A DNA stretch of 64,000 nt from Enoplolaimus lenunculus. Lineage: Eukaryota > Nematoda > Enoplea > Enoplida > Thoracostomopsidae. This document shows, piece by piece, positions 12,541-25,335 of the stretch. The notes beneath the pieces are model-generated. The model was not told the origin of the DNA. It saw only the letters and a program-made list of their open reading frames with translations, and did not search any database. The stretch spans positions 248,001 to 312,000 of the forward strand of contig JASANG010001656.1 in assembly GCA_030248215.1 (NCBI GenBank). Direction: 5' to 3'. Every line of letters begins with the position of its first letter. Position 1 is the stretch's first letter. Position numbers and translations under genes: made by a program.

Positions 12541-15500
12541 ATGGCGGGTTCTAAGGTAAGATGTGTGTTTTTTAATTTGCATTGAAACGTTACACGCATG
12601 GAATTTTTGCTAGTTAGTAATAGGAACAGAATACATAAATTGAAATAAATTTACTCATCAAAACATTGTAAAATGTGGCCTAAACATATATGATATTTAC
12701 GTTATTATTAGCTCATTTTTATGGTTTACAAAAGTGTACGTCAGATGAGTTGAAATATAAACAGCAGGAGCCGCTTGAACAAGATGCGAAAAAGTTAGAG
12801 TGAATCGAAGTTTTAAAAAGATTTTTCCAGTGAAATTTTGCTGTTTGTATAAGCATACTCATGTTTTCAACTATCTGCAGGAAGCCATTGTAGTGTGTTT
12901 GGACATTGGACCATCAATGCAGACGTTGGATGATCCAGTGAGCGACCTTAGTCGATTAGATAAAGCAATGCACTGTGTTAGTATGATCCTACAAAGGAAG
13001 GTAATTGATTACCGTATATACCGGGATACGACCGGATATGCGGCTTTATCTCCAGCAAATTCGGCATCCGGCACCGGTATGGAACTTTCTGGATGTTTTG
13101 TTAAAAAACTAACAAAATTTGAAGCCTTCACTTGTGTTTATGCCAGCTGCCTGGAACTGATTGAGTTACTCTTACATATATGTGTACGTACTTTTTCTGC
13201 CGACATGCGTTGTAAATGTTCGCATGTGCCGATGTATGTTCACAATGTTTACTGGGCTACAATAACGCTGGAAATCTTGAGAAAGATGGCCGACCAGTGT
13301 TATTTGAGGGGCGTAACCAGGCCTAAGTCTAGAATAAAGCTAAGCCTATATAATCGAAAATAGCCTTTATCCTAAGCCACCTCTATTATGTAGTACCTAG
13401 AGAAACCTGGCTTCAGTTATTAGTATCATGAGTCAAACAAATATTTGTAACAGAACACAACGCTACAAAAACATACAAATACATCGGTGTGAGATGTTAA
13501 GCTTTATCACATAAGAATGTGAAGTTCTGATATTTGAATGCCGTTTAGTACGTATAAGATTTCTATAATGATTCGACTCCGGCTGGATATTAAATTATGC
13601 GGCGCTTCGGTCGGATACATACTATACGTATTAGATTATCTGGCTGCCTTGCGAGTAAGGAGATACTCAAGAAATGCGTCATTTTGATCCCGTCGGAAAG
13701 TACAGTATATGCGGTAATAAGCATACGTATAGAATACTACATTCCATTATTATACGAAGGCTTCAACTCTAACCATCATAAACGATTATAAATTTTAAGA
13801 ACGGTTAATTTCAATTACTTTTTTCAAACATAAACGCAAGAGGGATAACAATTTTCCTGCGCATACACACTGGTGATCGCCCAGAAATGAAATTGATAGC
13901 ATTCCAACTGATTGTTATGTGCAGTAAGTATCGGCAAAGAATTGGTAATGTTTTTGGAGTGCCGATGCCGATACTCACGAAAAGTGCCGATTATTACTGA
14001 TGCCGATGCCGGTTAATCGGCACGGGTGCAACCGGGTACCAAAAACTGGCGGAGCCGGAGCCAGAGCCGGATAATCTAGTATCCGGTCGGAGCCGGATAA
14101 TGAATTCAAATTTAATACTAGATTGCATTCAGATATCAGAACGTAGCTTTCAGATTTTCTTTCCATGGCTTAAGGTACCAAACGTGTTCACGTGACAAAG
14201 TTTAACATCTCACACCGATGCATTTTTAACACTTTAAGAACGACCCCTATTTTACTGTATATACTATGTTTTTAGCGTAGCGTTCAGTTGCACGTTTCAC
14301 TTGGCTCATGTCATGTTCCCTTTAAATGAATCCAGTTTTCTGTATGTCAAAGGTGAATATGATCAGGAATGGGAGTCAGGGTCTCAGTCTCAGCAAGTCT
14401 TGGTATTTTGCAAATCTCGGTTTCTTGAGTTTCGGTGGTTTGGAACCGACTCTAGAAATAATTTCTTTTGAAACTTTTATGGATTTTTCCGCATTATTGT
14501 TAACCGTCACATTTAAAAATCTACATTACATGTGTGACACAAAAATATGTAAAAGTAAGTCAGTCAGTCCGATGGTACTTGGCATAAATACGTATGATGG
14601 TATAAATTTTTTTGAAGCTTTTAAAAATAAGATCCTGCAAGTTAAAATACCGTAGCCGGATGTAGATTTTTTGCCGAAGTCGGATATCCGGTAGTATCCT
14701 GATATATAAGGAGTTAAAACCATAAAATAATTTTCACACAATGTGCAGTAAGTTAGATTTTGCATATAAATTGCTATAGAGATTTATAAATGTTCTCATT
14801 AAGGCGCTAGAGATAACGAGCATTTTGCACAATGCTATATGGGTAAAACAAAAAACTGCAGAAACCGGTTCACCACACAAAAAGTTAAGACCTGGAATGT
14901 GGCAAAATATATGGGGGACCAATGTCGCGTTTTTAGCGCATCTCCTCCTGTAGTTCTAATAAATATGCGGGACAATGCTTGTTTTTAAAATTTTTAGAAG
15001 ATATGTTAGTTTTTTGCCGGAATATGCTGTCATAAATCCGGTTTCCGTGTTCATAGGTATCCGGTTGCACTCGCGTAACGCCAAATATCCCATGTGAACT
15101 TCATATATAATATATATTGATTTTGATTTGAGATTTTCACTGAATCAAAAGATGAGATCGCACTTGTGCTACTCGGAAGTCGAGAAACCGATAATGAATT
15201 AGCAAATGAAACTGATGGAACCCAGTACCGGCACATTCGTGTTGTACGCGGGTTAGAAATGGGTACGTAATGACTTTAAAATATAAATGTGTTTTGGCTC
15301 ACTCTGTTTTGGCTTTAGCTTCTTCATCCTAGGACAATTTTCTTTCTGAACGAACCCAGAATTTCCTTCTTGATAATTTTATTAAATACATATTCTGGTG
15401 CTACATGTTTTGGTCTTAGAGTAGTGACTAGTTATAGTTTATACATGGGGTGTGTTTCCTTAGATATATAAAAAGAACTCTGGGGAATGAAATGTGCAGG

Positions 15501-18500
15501 CGAGATTACGCATATACGTTTGCGATTTTGATATTGTAATTACAGCGACGTGGGAGTTGGTGAAATTTGTTGAAAACGAAATTGCTCCAAGCGATCAGTC
15601 GGGTGATTGTAAGTTATCACGCATTACCTGTACTTTAAATACTTGTTGTGAATTTGCAACAGATAAGGCTTTTTTCGTTTATAGTCGTTCACTTTTTCAA
15701 ATTAGTAGTTTTGAATTTAATGTGGCGAAATTTTTGTGCCACATTGTGGGTTTAAAGTTGTAGTTCAGTTTTCTATCTAAATTTAAGTTCACTGTTTAGT
15801 TTTTATGTGTGCCTAATGTGGGTTGTGTTATTTTATACGGTTTGTGTGTTTTGGAGCTGCTATATATGTGCGTAGTTTTTTTGCGAAAATATCAACACTA
15901 GACAAAACTTGATCGTGTGTTTCTTTGGGATCGCTATGTAAATTGTATCAGTGCATGTTTGACTTGTATTATTTGAAATTAAGTTGCTGACGGTATTTTA
16001 AATGTTTTAGTTGTTGACGGTTTAGTGGTTAGCTTGGATTTGCTGGTACGCGAATGTGAAGGCAAAAAATTTGGGCTACGGTCAGTGATTTTGGTCTCGG
16101 ATCTGGGCAGTCCATTCATTGATGACAGCCTTGATCAAGTGATAGCAAACATGAAGCAGTTGGAAGTTGATCTGACTTTTGTGTAAGCTGAGCTATACGT
16201 AAGAAAAGTGCTATATATTGTTATTCTTCCAAGAGACAAAAACCGGTAGCAGTCATCGTTGTGATAAATATGTGTCTAGCGCGTTGCTGTGCTTCAAATC
16301 GTTTTGCTGTGCTTCATATCGTTTATTAAATTTTAGAGGACCAACAGAATTGGGTTCAGGGCTGGCGCGTGGAGACAGCACCATTGAGAATGGTGCGCTT
16401 AACGATAAAAGTGCAACTAGCCAAGTTAAAAAATCGTTGTCTGAAATCGAACGGTTAAATGCAACCGCTAGGGATGGCCCGAGTACAAGTCGTGATTCAA
16501 TAGAGCGGAGAAGCAGAAGCATTCGCGGGCAAAAACCAAAGAGTGCGTGGCAGAAATCCGGGGAACGGTTAATGCGATATATCATTGCTAAGCTTGACGC
16601 AGTTGGCTATTCGTTTGAGTACGTAGTTCAACTATACATAGGTGTTATTTTCATGTAAAGCTTTTAAAATTACTTCGTCGCGAGTCTAGAACCGCATTCT
16701 CCGATACCTATATGTAGCACATATTGCTAGTTAGTAATAGGTACATAAATAATCGAAGTGCCACGGTTGCGGAGCTGGAATTTGGTAAAGTAGGCAGCGT
16801 AGCACCGAATCCACGATTTTACCGAATACAAATCCATTACTATTTGCCAAATCCGAACCTTGCATTTTGCAAATTTTCGAGATATCGATTTGTTCCAGAA
16901 TAGCAGCGCAATGCCACGCCAGCGATATCTTTTAATAGGCATTGGCAAAGATTTGTTCCAGAATAGCAGCGCAATGCCATCCGCAGCGCATAACTTTTAA
17001 ACGTTGATACTGGCAATTCTTCACACATTAGCAGACCTTAGTTGTTACTCCAGAAAATTTAATTTTTTGCAACAGCAATGATGTCGTGTCTGACCTCAGT
17101 TCTGAGATTTGTAATGAAAGAAACAATACTGGTTTATATAGCAAGTGATTTATAATATTTATACTAAAAACGTAAGCATGCCAAACATTGTTAGATTCGA
17201 CTTTTTCGGAACTTTCGTAGCTACCTTCAGTAGCAGGGATTTTAAATTGATTAAGTTAAACGCAAAGATGCCACAAAATAATTTCAAATCTCACAACTCG
17301 TAATTCTAAAGATACACTACCTGTCAGCAACCAGTGGCCCGGTGCTACAAGCATTTGAGATCACAGCACAGAATAAGGTTGCCAATCGCAATAGTCACTT
17401 TTCGGTAATGGTTTTGTTTTACTGATTCAGTCAAGCTCTCGAAACAGTAGCGTATTTTCAACGGCGATCTGTGCGGCCAGCACCTTGGTACTGTGATTTT
17501 CAACTTGGTGAAACTACACGAATTCCGGTGGCAGCGTATAAAAAGGTACGTTCGTTTTCTGATTGTATTTTGAGTGTTCTGATTTGCGGTTTTGACACTG
17601 ACTACTTTGAATTGATTCCAAGGTCCTTGACATATGATTGATTGTTCTTAGAGATTTTAGATTGCGTCGCATTTTTAGGTTGAAGAATACAGACCGAAAC
17701 AAACGTGGAAAACGGCGTATGCCGCGGATGAAAACGCTGAGTTGCAAATCGAAAGAACGTATCATTTAAATGATGAACAGCAGACGAAAATTAATAAAGA
17801 CGATATTGTGAAAGGTTAGTTACGAACTTTCCCCCATAGTCTTAGGCTCAGAAAATTAAACTATTTAAACCTAAGTCTTAACCTTAAATGTGAGTGAAAT
17901 AGGTATTTATACAAGAGCCAATGTTTTCAATAAGCATGTGATATTTCTTTAGACTGTATTTAATAGTATTCTTTTCATTGTTTGAGTTTTGAATGCATTT
18001 GCAATAGAATATTTTGTGACTCTTTCAGCATACCGCTACGGAACAACACTGGTGCCTTTTGATAAGCTTGATCAAGAATCGTTGAAATTCAAAGCAGATA
18101 AACAACTATCGCTAATTAGCTTTTATCCTGCAGACCAGGTATTTTTAGCGCAGAGTTGATTGTACTGCAATTGTAGCTCGGAAGACAACTTTTTATCACT
18201 CATTAACGTTAACATTAATATTGCGATCTTTTTATACCTTAGAACGAAATCCAGTAAAGTAGAAATTTTTTACTGATGTGCCGCTGCCAATACCAAAATT
18301 TTGCCGATGCCGATTCTTATTTTCAAATTTTATCGATACCGATGCTGGTGAATCCTCTTAGTACTTCAAGCGCCGTTTATCAAAGTTGGGATCGGTATCG
18401 GCATCGGCAAAATTTGAAAATAAGAATCTGTATTGGCAGAAATTGTGGTATCGGCACATCAATTATACCAAGTCACTGCTAAGTGGTGAAAAAATCTATT

Positions 18501-21500
18501 TTTAACAGATGGGCAGTTTTTTCCATTGTCGATGTATCGGCATCGGCAAAATTTGAAAATAAGAGTTGGTATCAGCAGAAATTGTGGTATCGGCACATCA
18601 ATAATTATAATACCGGCTCACTGCTAAGTGGTGCAAAAATCTATTTTTAACAAATTTGCAATTTTTGGAATTGTCGATGTCGATTAATCGGCTTATCCCT
18701 AGAAGTGTTTTAACTTTGTGTTTTGAAACTTATACGAAATGTTTAAATGAAATTAATTTGCGAGTGTTTTGCTCTTGTACTTATTGTACTCAGTCCTAGG
18801 TTATTGTTGCTGTTTAAGATAAAATGTGTGTGGAAACAAGTTGAACTCTTGTCCATTGACATTTTGTTTCGTTATATTATAACTATAATCCATTATTTGA
18901 CGTAGGTATTTGTGTTCGATTTTGTACATTGTTCAGGTTGTGGGAATTCGTCGTGGGTGATAATTGCCGACCCTCGCGAAAAAGATGAGTCGAAAGTAAG
19001 CGGAGATTGTGCTTTTTTGACATCTTTCTGCGTGAGCACGTCCTTACTGGAAGTTTTTTGATATATGTAATAGATTTTAGTGTGTTGTAGCTCGGTAGCA
19101 TTTAATTTTTGATCAAAAGAATTAAATTGTATATTGGGATTATGTTTTTTTATTTCACGTGCGCTGAAATACGTACGCTCGTTAAGCGTATAAGTAGTGT
19201 CAGAGTTGTTTTAAGAAATATAAGCGTGGCGCTAGTAATTTTTGACGATTATATTTTCTTCCGGCACCGTGTGGCTTTGAGGACGCCATACAGGCCGCCT
19301 GTTTTATGTCTTTGAAAATTATGTTATATTTCAGCCCGCCGCAGCGGCACTAACTGCTTTAGTTGTTGCAATGAAAGATCAGCGTAAAGTGGGTGTAGCA
19401 CGCTACGTATACCGCGCTGGAACTCAACCGAAAATAATGCTTCTTGTTCCTGTAGTGAAATCTGACACAAACAATGAAATGTCGTTAGAAACTGAATTAC
19501 AGTCATCATTCTGGTCTAATCAGTTGGTTCAAGGTGGTGTTTCGAAGGCGGTTAGTTCCGGTTTATGCCAGCCCCAAATTTATAGGCAGGCAAAAAATTT
19601 TTGGTAATTTTTTCTGCCACTTTCCAAGAGCGGCCTAATTTTTTGTAGTCGAAATTTGAGTTCTCTTAGTTAACTTTTCTATGCCCGCGGATCGATTAGT
19701 TGGTTTCGTGTAATAATTTTGTAGTTTTAATGGTAATGACATCGATTGTTAATTTGTGTCGACATGTGTAGGGGTTTGCTAATTAAAATAATAGTTATAT
19801 TTTGATTTTCAATGCTTGCATTCATCAATGTAAACGTTAAGTAAACATTAAACGTGTGTTTACGTAATCCAGAATAAAATTGAGATGTGTTTGAAACAAA
19901 TTTTTAAAATCCCACGTTGTTTGGTAATCGCTAACATTTTGTGTGAGAAAAGCAGCTGGTCTTGTGTACTGCTTTCAGCATCTGGTCATGATTCATTTGC
20001 CGTTTTTTGAAGATGAACGCGATTTTGTGTTTCCGACTTTAGAAACAAATTCAACAGGTGTGCATGTTATGATACATTGTGCAAGCAGTATGCAGTAAAT
20101 TGGTGCTTATAATTGAATAGCAGCGCCGTTTGTGTCGTTCTGTTGTACGAATGTTTTGATATAGTATTGGTGTGCTAAAATCGTCTGATTGGAAATAACT
20201 ATATATTCACAATATTGTTATTCTGACCAGATATAGGTAATGCTCATTGTATAAGAAACTTTGTTGTTGAACTTTCGTCTTTTGTTTAATTTTCAGATCA
20301 ACAAAAGTCCGCAATCGATTCGTTAATGGATACACTTGATTTGACTAACTATAGTGATGGATCAGTCAAAATGGAAGATAAGTAGGTGGTAATCTTTTCT
20401 GTCATACACTGAATAATAATTGCTGCAGTACTGGCAGCTGGCAGCAGCCGTGTAGGAGCTATTAACGACATAAACCTTTTTTCTGGAGAAATTTAATAAG
20501 TTGAACGCGAGCAGTGTTAGAGCAAAAGTCTGCCGGCACTTTGAAAGCACAGTTAGTAAAAAGTAGGCTGCATGTTTTTGTGGTCGCTGTTTAAGTATGG
20601 CATGTTCATAAATACTACGTACTTGTTTTGTATTTTAGCATCGGTGAGGAAATCATGAGACAAGAACGCATTCCAAATCCGTATATTCAAAGGCTGTTTT
20701 ACGTGAGTTCAAGTCTACTGTAGAAACAAAACTGAATGTATATTAATGCAGTGGAATTTATCCGTAGATGATACATTCTTGTGTTGTGTTGATTTAGGTA
20801 TTTCACAGCTTGCTACCGGTTTAAGCAAGGCTGGAACTAGAAGAAAATGTGGGATACCGAATTGGAAAGCATGCAGTTATAGCTACTGAAAACTGGTGCG
20901 GATTTTTTCATAATTCAATGTTAAGTTTGATTCGTAATAAGCTATACTGCTTTACTGGGACGTAGAGCTACGATTTGTAAGACTTTCTACAGAAGACGTT
21001 GCCATTACTTATCTGTACGTTGACTTTCGTGTTTCAGTCGATGCAGCAACGTGCATTGTATCCAGACAATCCGTTGCCAGAACTGCCACAAGAACTAATT
21101 GATTTGCTCGATATTCCAAGTGATTTGGCGACGCGCGCTGAAGCGTCGTTGTCGAAATTGGCCAATTTATATACGTTGAAAGAAGACCAACAAACAGCAA
21201 AACGAAAGGAACTAAGATCGGCAGCGGACGAATTTAAAGATCGGTAAATGTGAAGTTTTTTGAATAAATTTGGTATTTTGGCAATTATGAGGTAAGATTT
21301 GGTGGTCTGATACTTGGTTGCCATTACTTATCGACACTGAAATCCCGTTAACGTGTTATTTGGGTTATTAAAGAACTGGTTTGTTACTCTGGGAGCAAAC
21401 TTGACAATAATTTAACATTGTGGTGAAGAACGATGTTATCAACATCTACCCCATGATTAGCAACCGTGGGGAAATTTTGAGCGAGGGGTAATTTTTACCG

Positions 21501-23841
21501 ACTTAACGTGTAAACGCTCTTTATGCTCATCTGTTACATTAAAGTTGAAAAACAATGCAATAAGTGTGTTTAACGTCCAAGAAGGTAAATTTTCACGATT
21601 AAAAATGCTCGACCGGAAGGACCAAAATTTCGAATGCGGGTCTTGAGCCTTGGGGAAAATTGAGTTTGGGGGGGAGGCGGGCTGATCGAGTAAGATTTTG
21701 TTTTGTTTTAAAGCGATGAACCCAAAAACAAAATGCAACGGGAAGACGTGATAAGCGGCGATGGTCAACGTTTCGATTTAACATCAGTTGCCAGTGCGTC
21801 TGGCATTACAATAGACCGAGTCGGAACAGTGAACCCTGGAGATGATTTTTTACGCATGTTAACCTCAGAATCGCTGGAAATTGTGGATAAAGGTGAGTTA
21901 GCTAGCACGGGCTATACCTGTTATGAAAGTAATAGTTTGTATTTTTTGAGTAGAGCTAACCTGTAAAACATTCACCGATACTTTAATTTCAGAAAATTTG
22001 TTTCAACAAACGCGTGAAAGCTTCCTTCTGTTTTGATGTTTTGTAAAGCCAAAAGGTGGCAGAAATGGCTTTCGAAAAAAGAATTCTGTTTGAAACCTTT
22101 GAGATCGGCAATTATTAGACTTTTAGTTTGACTAGTCTGTCCACTTTGAATACAAAGCGCAAACTTGACTAATCTGTTTATTTTGAATTCAAAGCGCAAA
22201 CTAGTTAAAGTTCAACATGCAACAAGCATGCAAATGTTTTGAAAATAGTTGGTAAAACTTCAAAATTTATTATTTTCGAGCAGAGTTGTAAAAGTTAACC
22301 TTGGCAAAATGTTTGGGTTTAAGGTCTCTGCTTGTTTAACTGATCAAATCGATGTTATAATTTTAGCCTTTATGCAAGTCTGTGAAATAGTCCAGCAGCT
22401 AGTATTTGAATCGTACAAGACTTCAAGTTATGCAAAAGCAATGGAAACGTTGAAAATTATAAGAGCAGAGTCTGTTAAGGTAAGAGCAATAGGTTGTGAA
22501 GGTCAGTTAAATTATTACTTATATTGCGATGTGGGCGGATATTTCAAATCTTGAAGTCTGGTTAAATTATTATTATTATTATTATGTGATATTAGTCTTG
22601 AGCAGAGATGGTGTCTAAGCCAAATCCTTTAACGTTTATTTTAAGGTGGGTTTTATGAAAATTATTGAACAAACAGATATTAAGGGTTTCATTTTAATAT
22701 TCGCAAAGCAAGGAGTTTGGTTGGAAATAATGTTGCTCTAGTTAACTTGTTTGCAAATAAATTAAGTTTTTGATGAGCAACAATGATAAATTGTGATAAA
22801 TTGCAGTGGGAAATCTCCATTATAAATTCGTAATTTTTTCAGAAGCTCAAAGCTTGTTTCTTCAACGATTTCCTGTCTGGGTTTAAGCGTGATTTGCCTA
22901 ATAAGAATCGCCGAGATTTCTGGGATCTTATTGTGAAAGGTTGTTCATATGCACTTGTTGCGTCAAGAGCTGTATTTCTTTGTAGGAAAAGTTTATTTTC
23001 AGTATTTGTTTTTTGGCTAATTTACTTGAAGAATGGAATCAAATTTAGCTAAGGTGAATAATTGCAAAAATTAATGTACACATCATTTTTGATAATTTTG
23101 ACCCGCAAAAATGCACAATCTAAATACCTCGGCACCTGCTTGCCGACAGTTTTTATAACCCTGAAAAAGTAAAATAAACTGAATTCAGACGGCGGTAAAG
23201 GCGTGTATTGTATCTACTGTTTAATCACGACAGTTAGTGCAAAAAAGGCCGCTCAAAGTGTAAAATTAGTTTCATTCGTCTTTAAATATTTTTAAGAATC
23301 GGTCAGTATTATACCGGCGTCAGAATGCAGTGACGACGGTGCAAATACGACTTCAACCGGTGATTCAAATGAATTTCTACGGGCAGAAACGTCATCGAAG
23401 GCTCAATTGCAAAGAGCGGTTCAACAAGACGATGATGAGGATGTGGTTAGTGAAAGAATTGGGTCTATAAATGCCATAAGAGTAATGACAAATATTCAAT
23501 ATATTTTGTCCAGAAGGTCGGGGCCCTAGATTTTGCGAGAAGTAATACTTCTAGTGATATTTTTTCGTTTCGAAAAAGTCAGTATCGAACTGTGTTCTGT
23601 GTTGCGGCTATTTATCAAGTTTTAATGCATGCTTCATTGTGAATTTAATCTTGTTGTATCTAGGCAACCAGTTAATAGAAAATTTTTATCACAAGTTTGA
23701 TAATAATTTTTCGTTTAAAAACATCTTCCCTGTATTCGTCGAAAAAAGCTCCGGTTTCATTTGATTGTGCAAGTGGTTTTTTCGGTTGTGGAATTCTTGT
23801 GCAGGTGTATGTTTTGTTTTTAGCTGGATATGCTGGAGTGA
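12541..23841 (+). CDS. XRCC5: Ku80 (XRCC5), complete 20-exon gene
   Basis: Exons: 12541-12555, 12881-13000, 15133-15262, 15546-15608, 16011-16182, 16337-16618, 17431-17545, 17679-17814, 18029-18138, 18906-18995, 19335-19550, 19979-20057, 20297-20381, 20639-20702, 21038-21243, 21714-21892, 22367-22479, 22843-22939, 23297-23445, 23824-23841. All join in phase with GT-AG introns to give about 812 residues (human is 732). Ku80 forms the Ku70/Ku80 ring that loads on double-strand breaks and starts non-homologous end joining. Landmarks include VVCLDIGPSM and KDEIALVLLGSRETDNE (vWA-like domain), RYGTTLVPF and MIHLPFFEDERDF (core barrel), RIPNPYIQRLF (arm), GTVNPGDDF and DFWDLIV (C-terminal helical domain), and a terminal LDMLE. 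The least certain parts are the end of exon 11 and the start of exon 10. Confidence 0.95.
12881..16182 (+). CDS. XRCC5: Ku80 exons 2-5: N-terminal vWA-like domain
   Basis: These four exons give the Rossmann-like domain that faces away from DNA and docks partners in known Ku80. Visible blocks are EAIVVCLDIGPSMQTL, IFTESKDEIALVLLG, YRHIRVVRGLEM, DGLVVSLDLL and RSVILVSDLGSPF, in the family order and spacing. Exon 4 is only 63 bases. Exon 6, which follows, encodes a longer, charged, Ser-rich insert than human Ku80 has. Confidence 0.9.
13482..14221. mobile_element. 740-bp inverted-repeat DNA element in Ku80 intron 2
   Basis: The two ends are inverted copies about 29 bases long with few mismatches: CATCGGTGTGAGATGTTAAG at 13482 and, on the other strand, CATCGGTGTGAGATGTTAAA at 14221. 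The interior includes later GC-rich repeat fragments (13937-14033 and around 14018). No transposase frame is seen. Target duplication is not clear. Confidence 0.6.
16887..16979. repeat. short direct duplication in Ku80 intron 6
   Basis: The 30-base phrase starting GATTTGTTCCAGAATAGCAG occurs at 16887 and again at 16950, a period of 63. It is intronic. Confidence 0.7.
18262..18700. repeat. 'gatgccgat' inverted and direct repeats in Ku80 intron 9
   Basis: A cluster of imperfect repeats based on ATCGGTATCGGCATCGG and its complement. The stretch from about 18394 to 18510 is repeated at 18533-18655; both copies contain 'ggcaaaatttgaaaataaga' and 'gcagaaattgtggtatcggc'. It looks like a duplicated or nested short element of the class found at 13937-14033. 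Confidence 0.65.
23824..23841 (+). CDS. XRCC5: Ku80 terminal 18-base micro-exon
   Basis: Acceptor GTTTTTTAG is followed by CTGGATATGCTGGAGTGA. This joins in phase 0 to exon 19, whose end is acidic (QQDDDEDV), and gives ...DEDVLDMLE-stop. It matches the acidic C-terminal tip of vertebrate Ku80 (DDLLDM), which is known to bind DNA-PKcs. Confidence 0.85.
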   Translation: MDMLE

Positions 23842-23929
23842 ACAGAGTGACGGATATTGTACAAGAAAAGTCACCGGAAGTCACTTACTTTTTATATGTT
23901 TTATCATAAAATGTCTCCGATTGACTGAT

Positions 23930-24197
23930 TTAACCCTTTAACTTTCACATGAAAATTTGCAATTTCACATGAGATGTCATTTCAAGGTGAGATTCAATCC
24001 ACAGTCTCACGGTTTGGAGGCGTTTACGATGACCACTGAGCTGTAGGAGCTTGACGCTCGAGCCCGAGGCGCTCTCACGTCGTGGAGATTTTGCACTGCG
24101 CATATGTTATAATGTTAACACTACTCACAGTGTGTGTATTGTTCGTGCATTATTGTATTTAGTTAACCATAGTATACTCTATGAGTGAAAGGGGTAT
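23930..24197 (-). mobile_element. TTAA-flanked MITE with tRNA-like core, copy 3
   Basis: Left TTAACCCTTTAACTTTCACAT; right end GAGTGAAAGGGGTATA, target decayed on the right. The minus strand keeps the tRNA-like block with CTACAGCTCAGTGG. It lies 26 bases from copy 4 in the same orientation, repeating the paired arrangement seen at 4345-4913. Confidence 0.7.
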
Positions 24198-24222
24198 AGA
24201 TACTCAGTAAGAATATTTTCTA

Positions 24223-24491
24223 TTAACCCTTTCTCACATGAATATTTGCAATTTCACATGAGATGTAATTTCTAGGAGAGATTCAGTCCCAGTCTCACTG
24301 GAGGGAGGATTTTATGATGACCATTCAGCTATAGGAGCTTGACGCTCGAGCCCGAGTAGGCTTTCACGTCTTGTGGAGATTTTGCACTGCGCATATGTTA
24401 TAAATGTTAAACACTGCTTTACAGTGTGTGTATTGCTCGTACATTATTGTATTTAGTTGCTTTTTGTATACGCTATGAGTGAAAGGGTTAA
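24223..24491 (-). mobile_element. TTAA-flanked MITE with tRNA-like core, copy 4
   Basis: TTAA at both edges (24223-24226 and 24488-24491). Ends CCCTTTCTCACATG and GAGTGAAAGGG are inverted. The minus strand carries CTATAGCTGAATGG and a degraded B box (GACTGAATC). Confidence 0.75.
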
Positions 24492-25330
24492 TGTATCTTT
24501 GCGTTCGTTATATGTACTATATTGTGTGGTTTAGCAGAAACTTGAAAAATTAATGTGCCAACAATTTAATCGTGGTTTTGTTAATAAGTACGCCCGCTGT
24601 TATGATGTATATAAGTGCGTGATAATTTCTGTTATTATATCAATAAATTTTTCTACTGTTTCAGTGTTTATTTCTGACAGAGTCGATTGAGAGCGCAAAA
24701 TTTTGTATAATGATTTCTGTTAACAAGTTTGCGTTGTAATATTCGAATCGCAAGTTTAATCGAAGAGGTGCAATTTGATGTAGCTTGCTAGATAACTACT
24801 ATATCTATGTAACTAGCTTACGTATATAGTTATGGGTAACTGGTCCGGTTTCTTAGCCATTGGGTACGATGCGTTTTTGGACAGTATATACTATACTAGT
24901 GTGATTTTAAGTTTAAATAAGACTTGAAAAATATAACGCTCTAACCGTTTTAAAGTGGAAAGGTATAAGGTTCGCTATTTGTGTAATGCACCGAGTAATT
25001 GCTTATCTGTGAAGATGCTAAACACATTGTGACATCGTTACTTTAATATTTTCATGTTCGGTTTTCAACTAAAACTTTCAGCTGAAACCTGGGATGTTGC
25101 CTAGTGTAATCACTATGGTAACTGTTATGAGACTGAATCACTAGTCGAATCTATTTTGGTTGCAGTTATATTCTAGACAGGTCGTATGGTGAAATAATGC
25201 GGAGATTCGAAATCAAATTTTCTATTTCGGATATCCGAATCGCTATTTGGCATTTTTTCGGTTTCCGAACCTCAAGTTTCGTTTGTTAAGCATATGTTTT
25301 CGATTGTTGTCTCAGAAAGAACGATATACC
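24492..25330. other. intergenic, nothing recognised
   Basis: AT-rich sequence downstream of Ku80. An AATAAA at about 24645 could serve a longer Ku80 3' UTR, but this is not supported by anything else. Confidence 0.35.
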
Positions 25331-25335
25331 CTGAC

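Noticed and set aside
13937-14110. Possible coding exon in Ku80 intron 2 (GC-rich open stretch)
   Set aside because: The GC content comes from 'gatgccgat' and 'ggagccgga' element repeats, and exons 2 and 3 join in phase without it.
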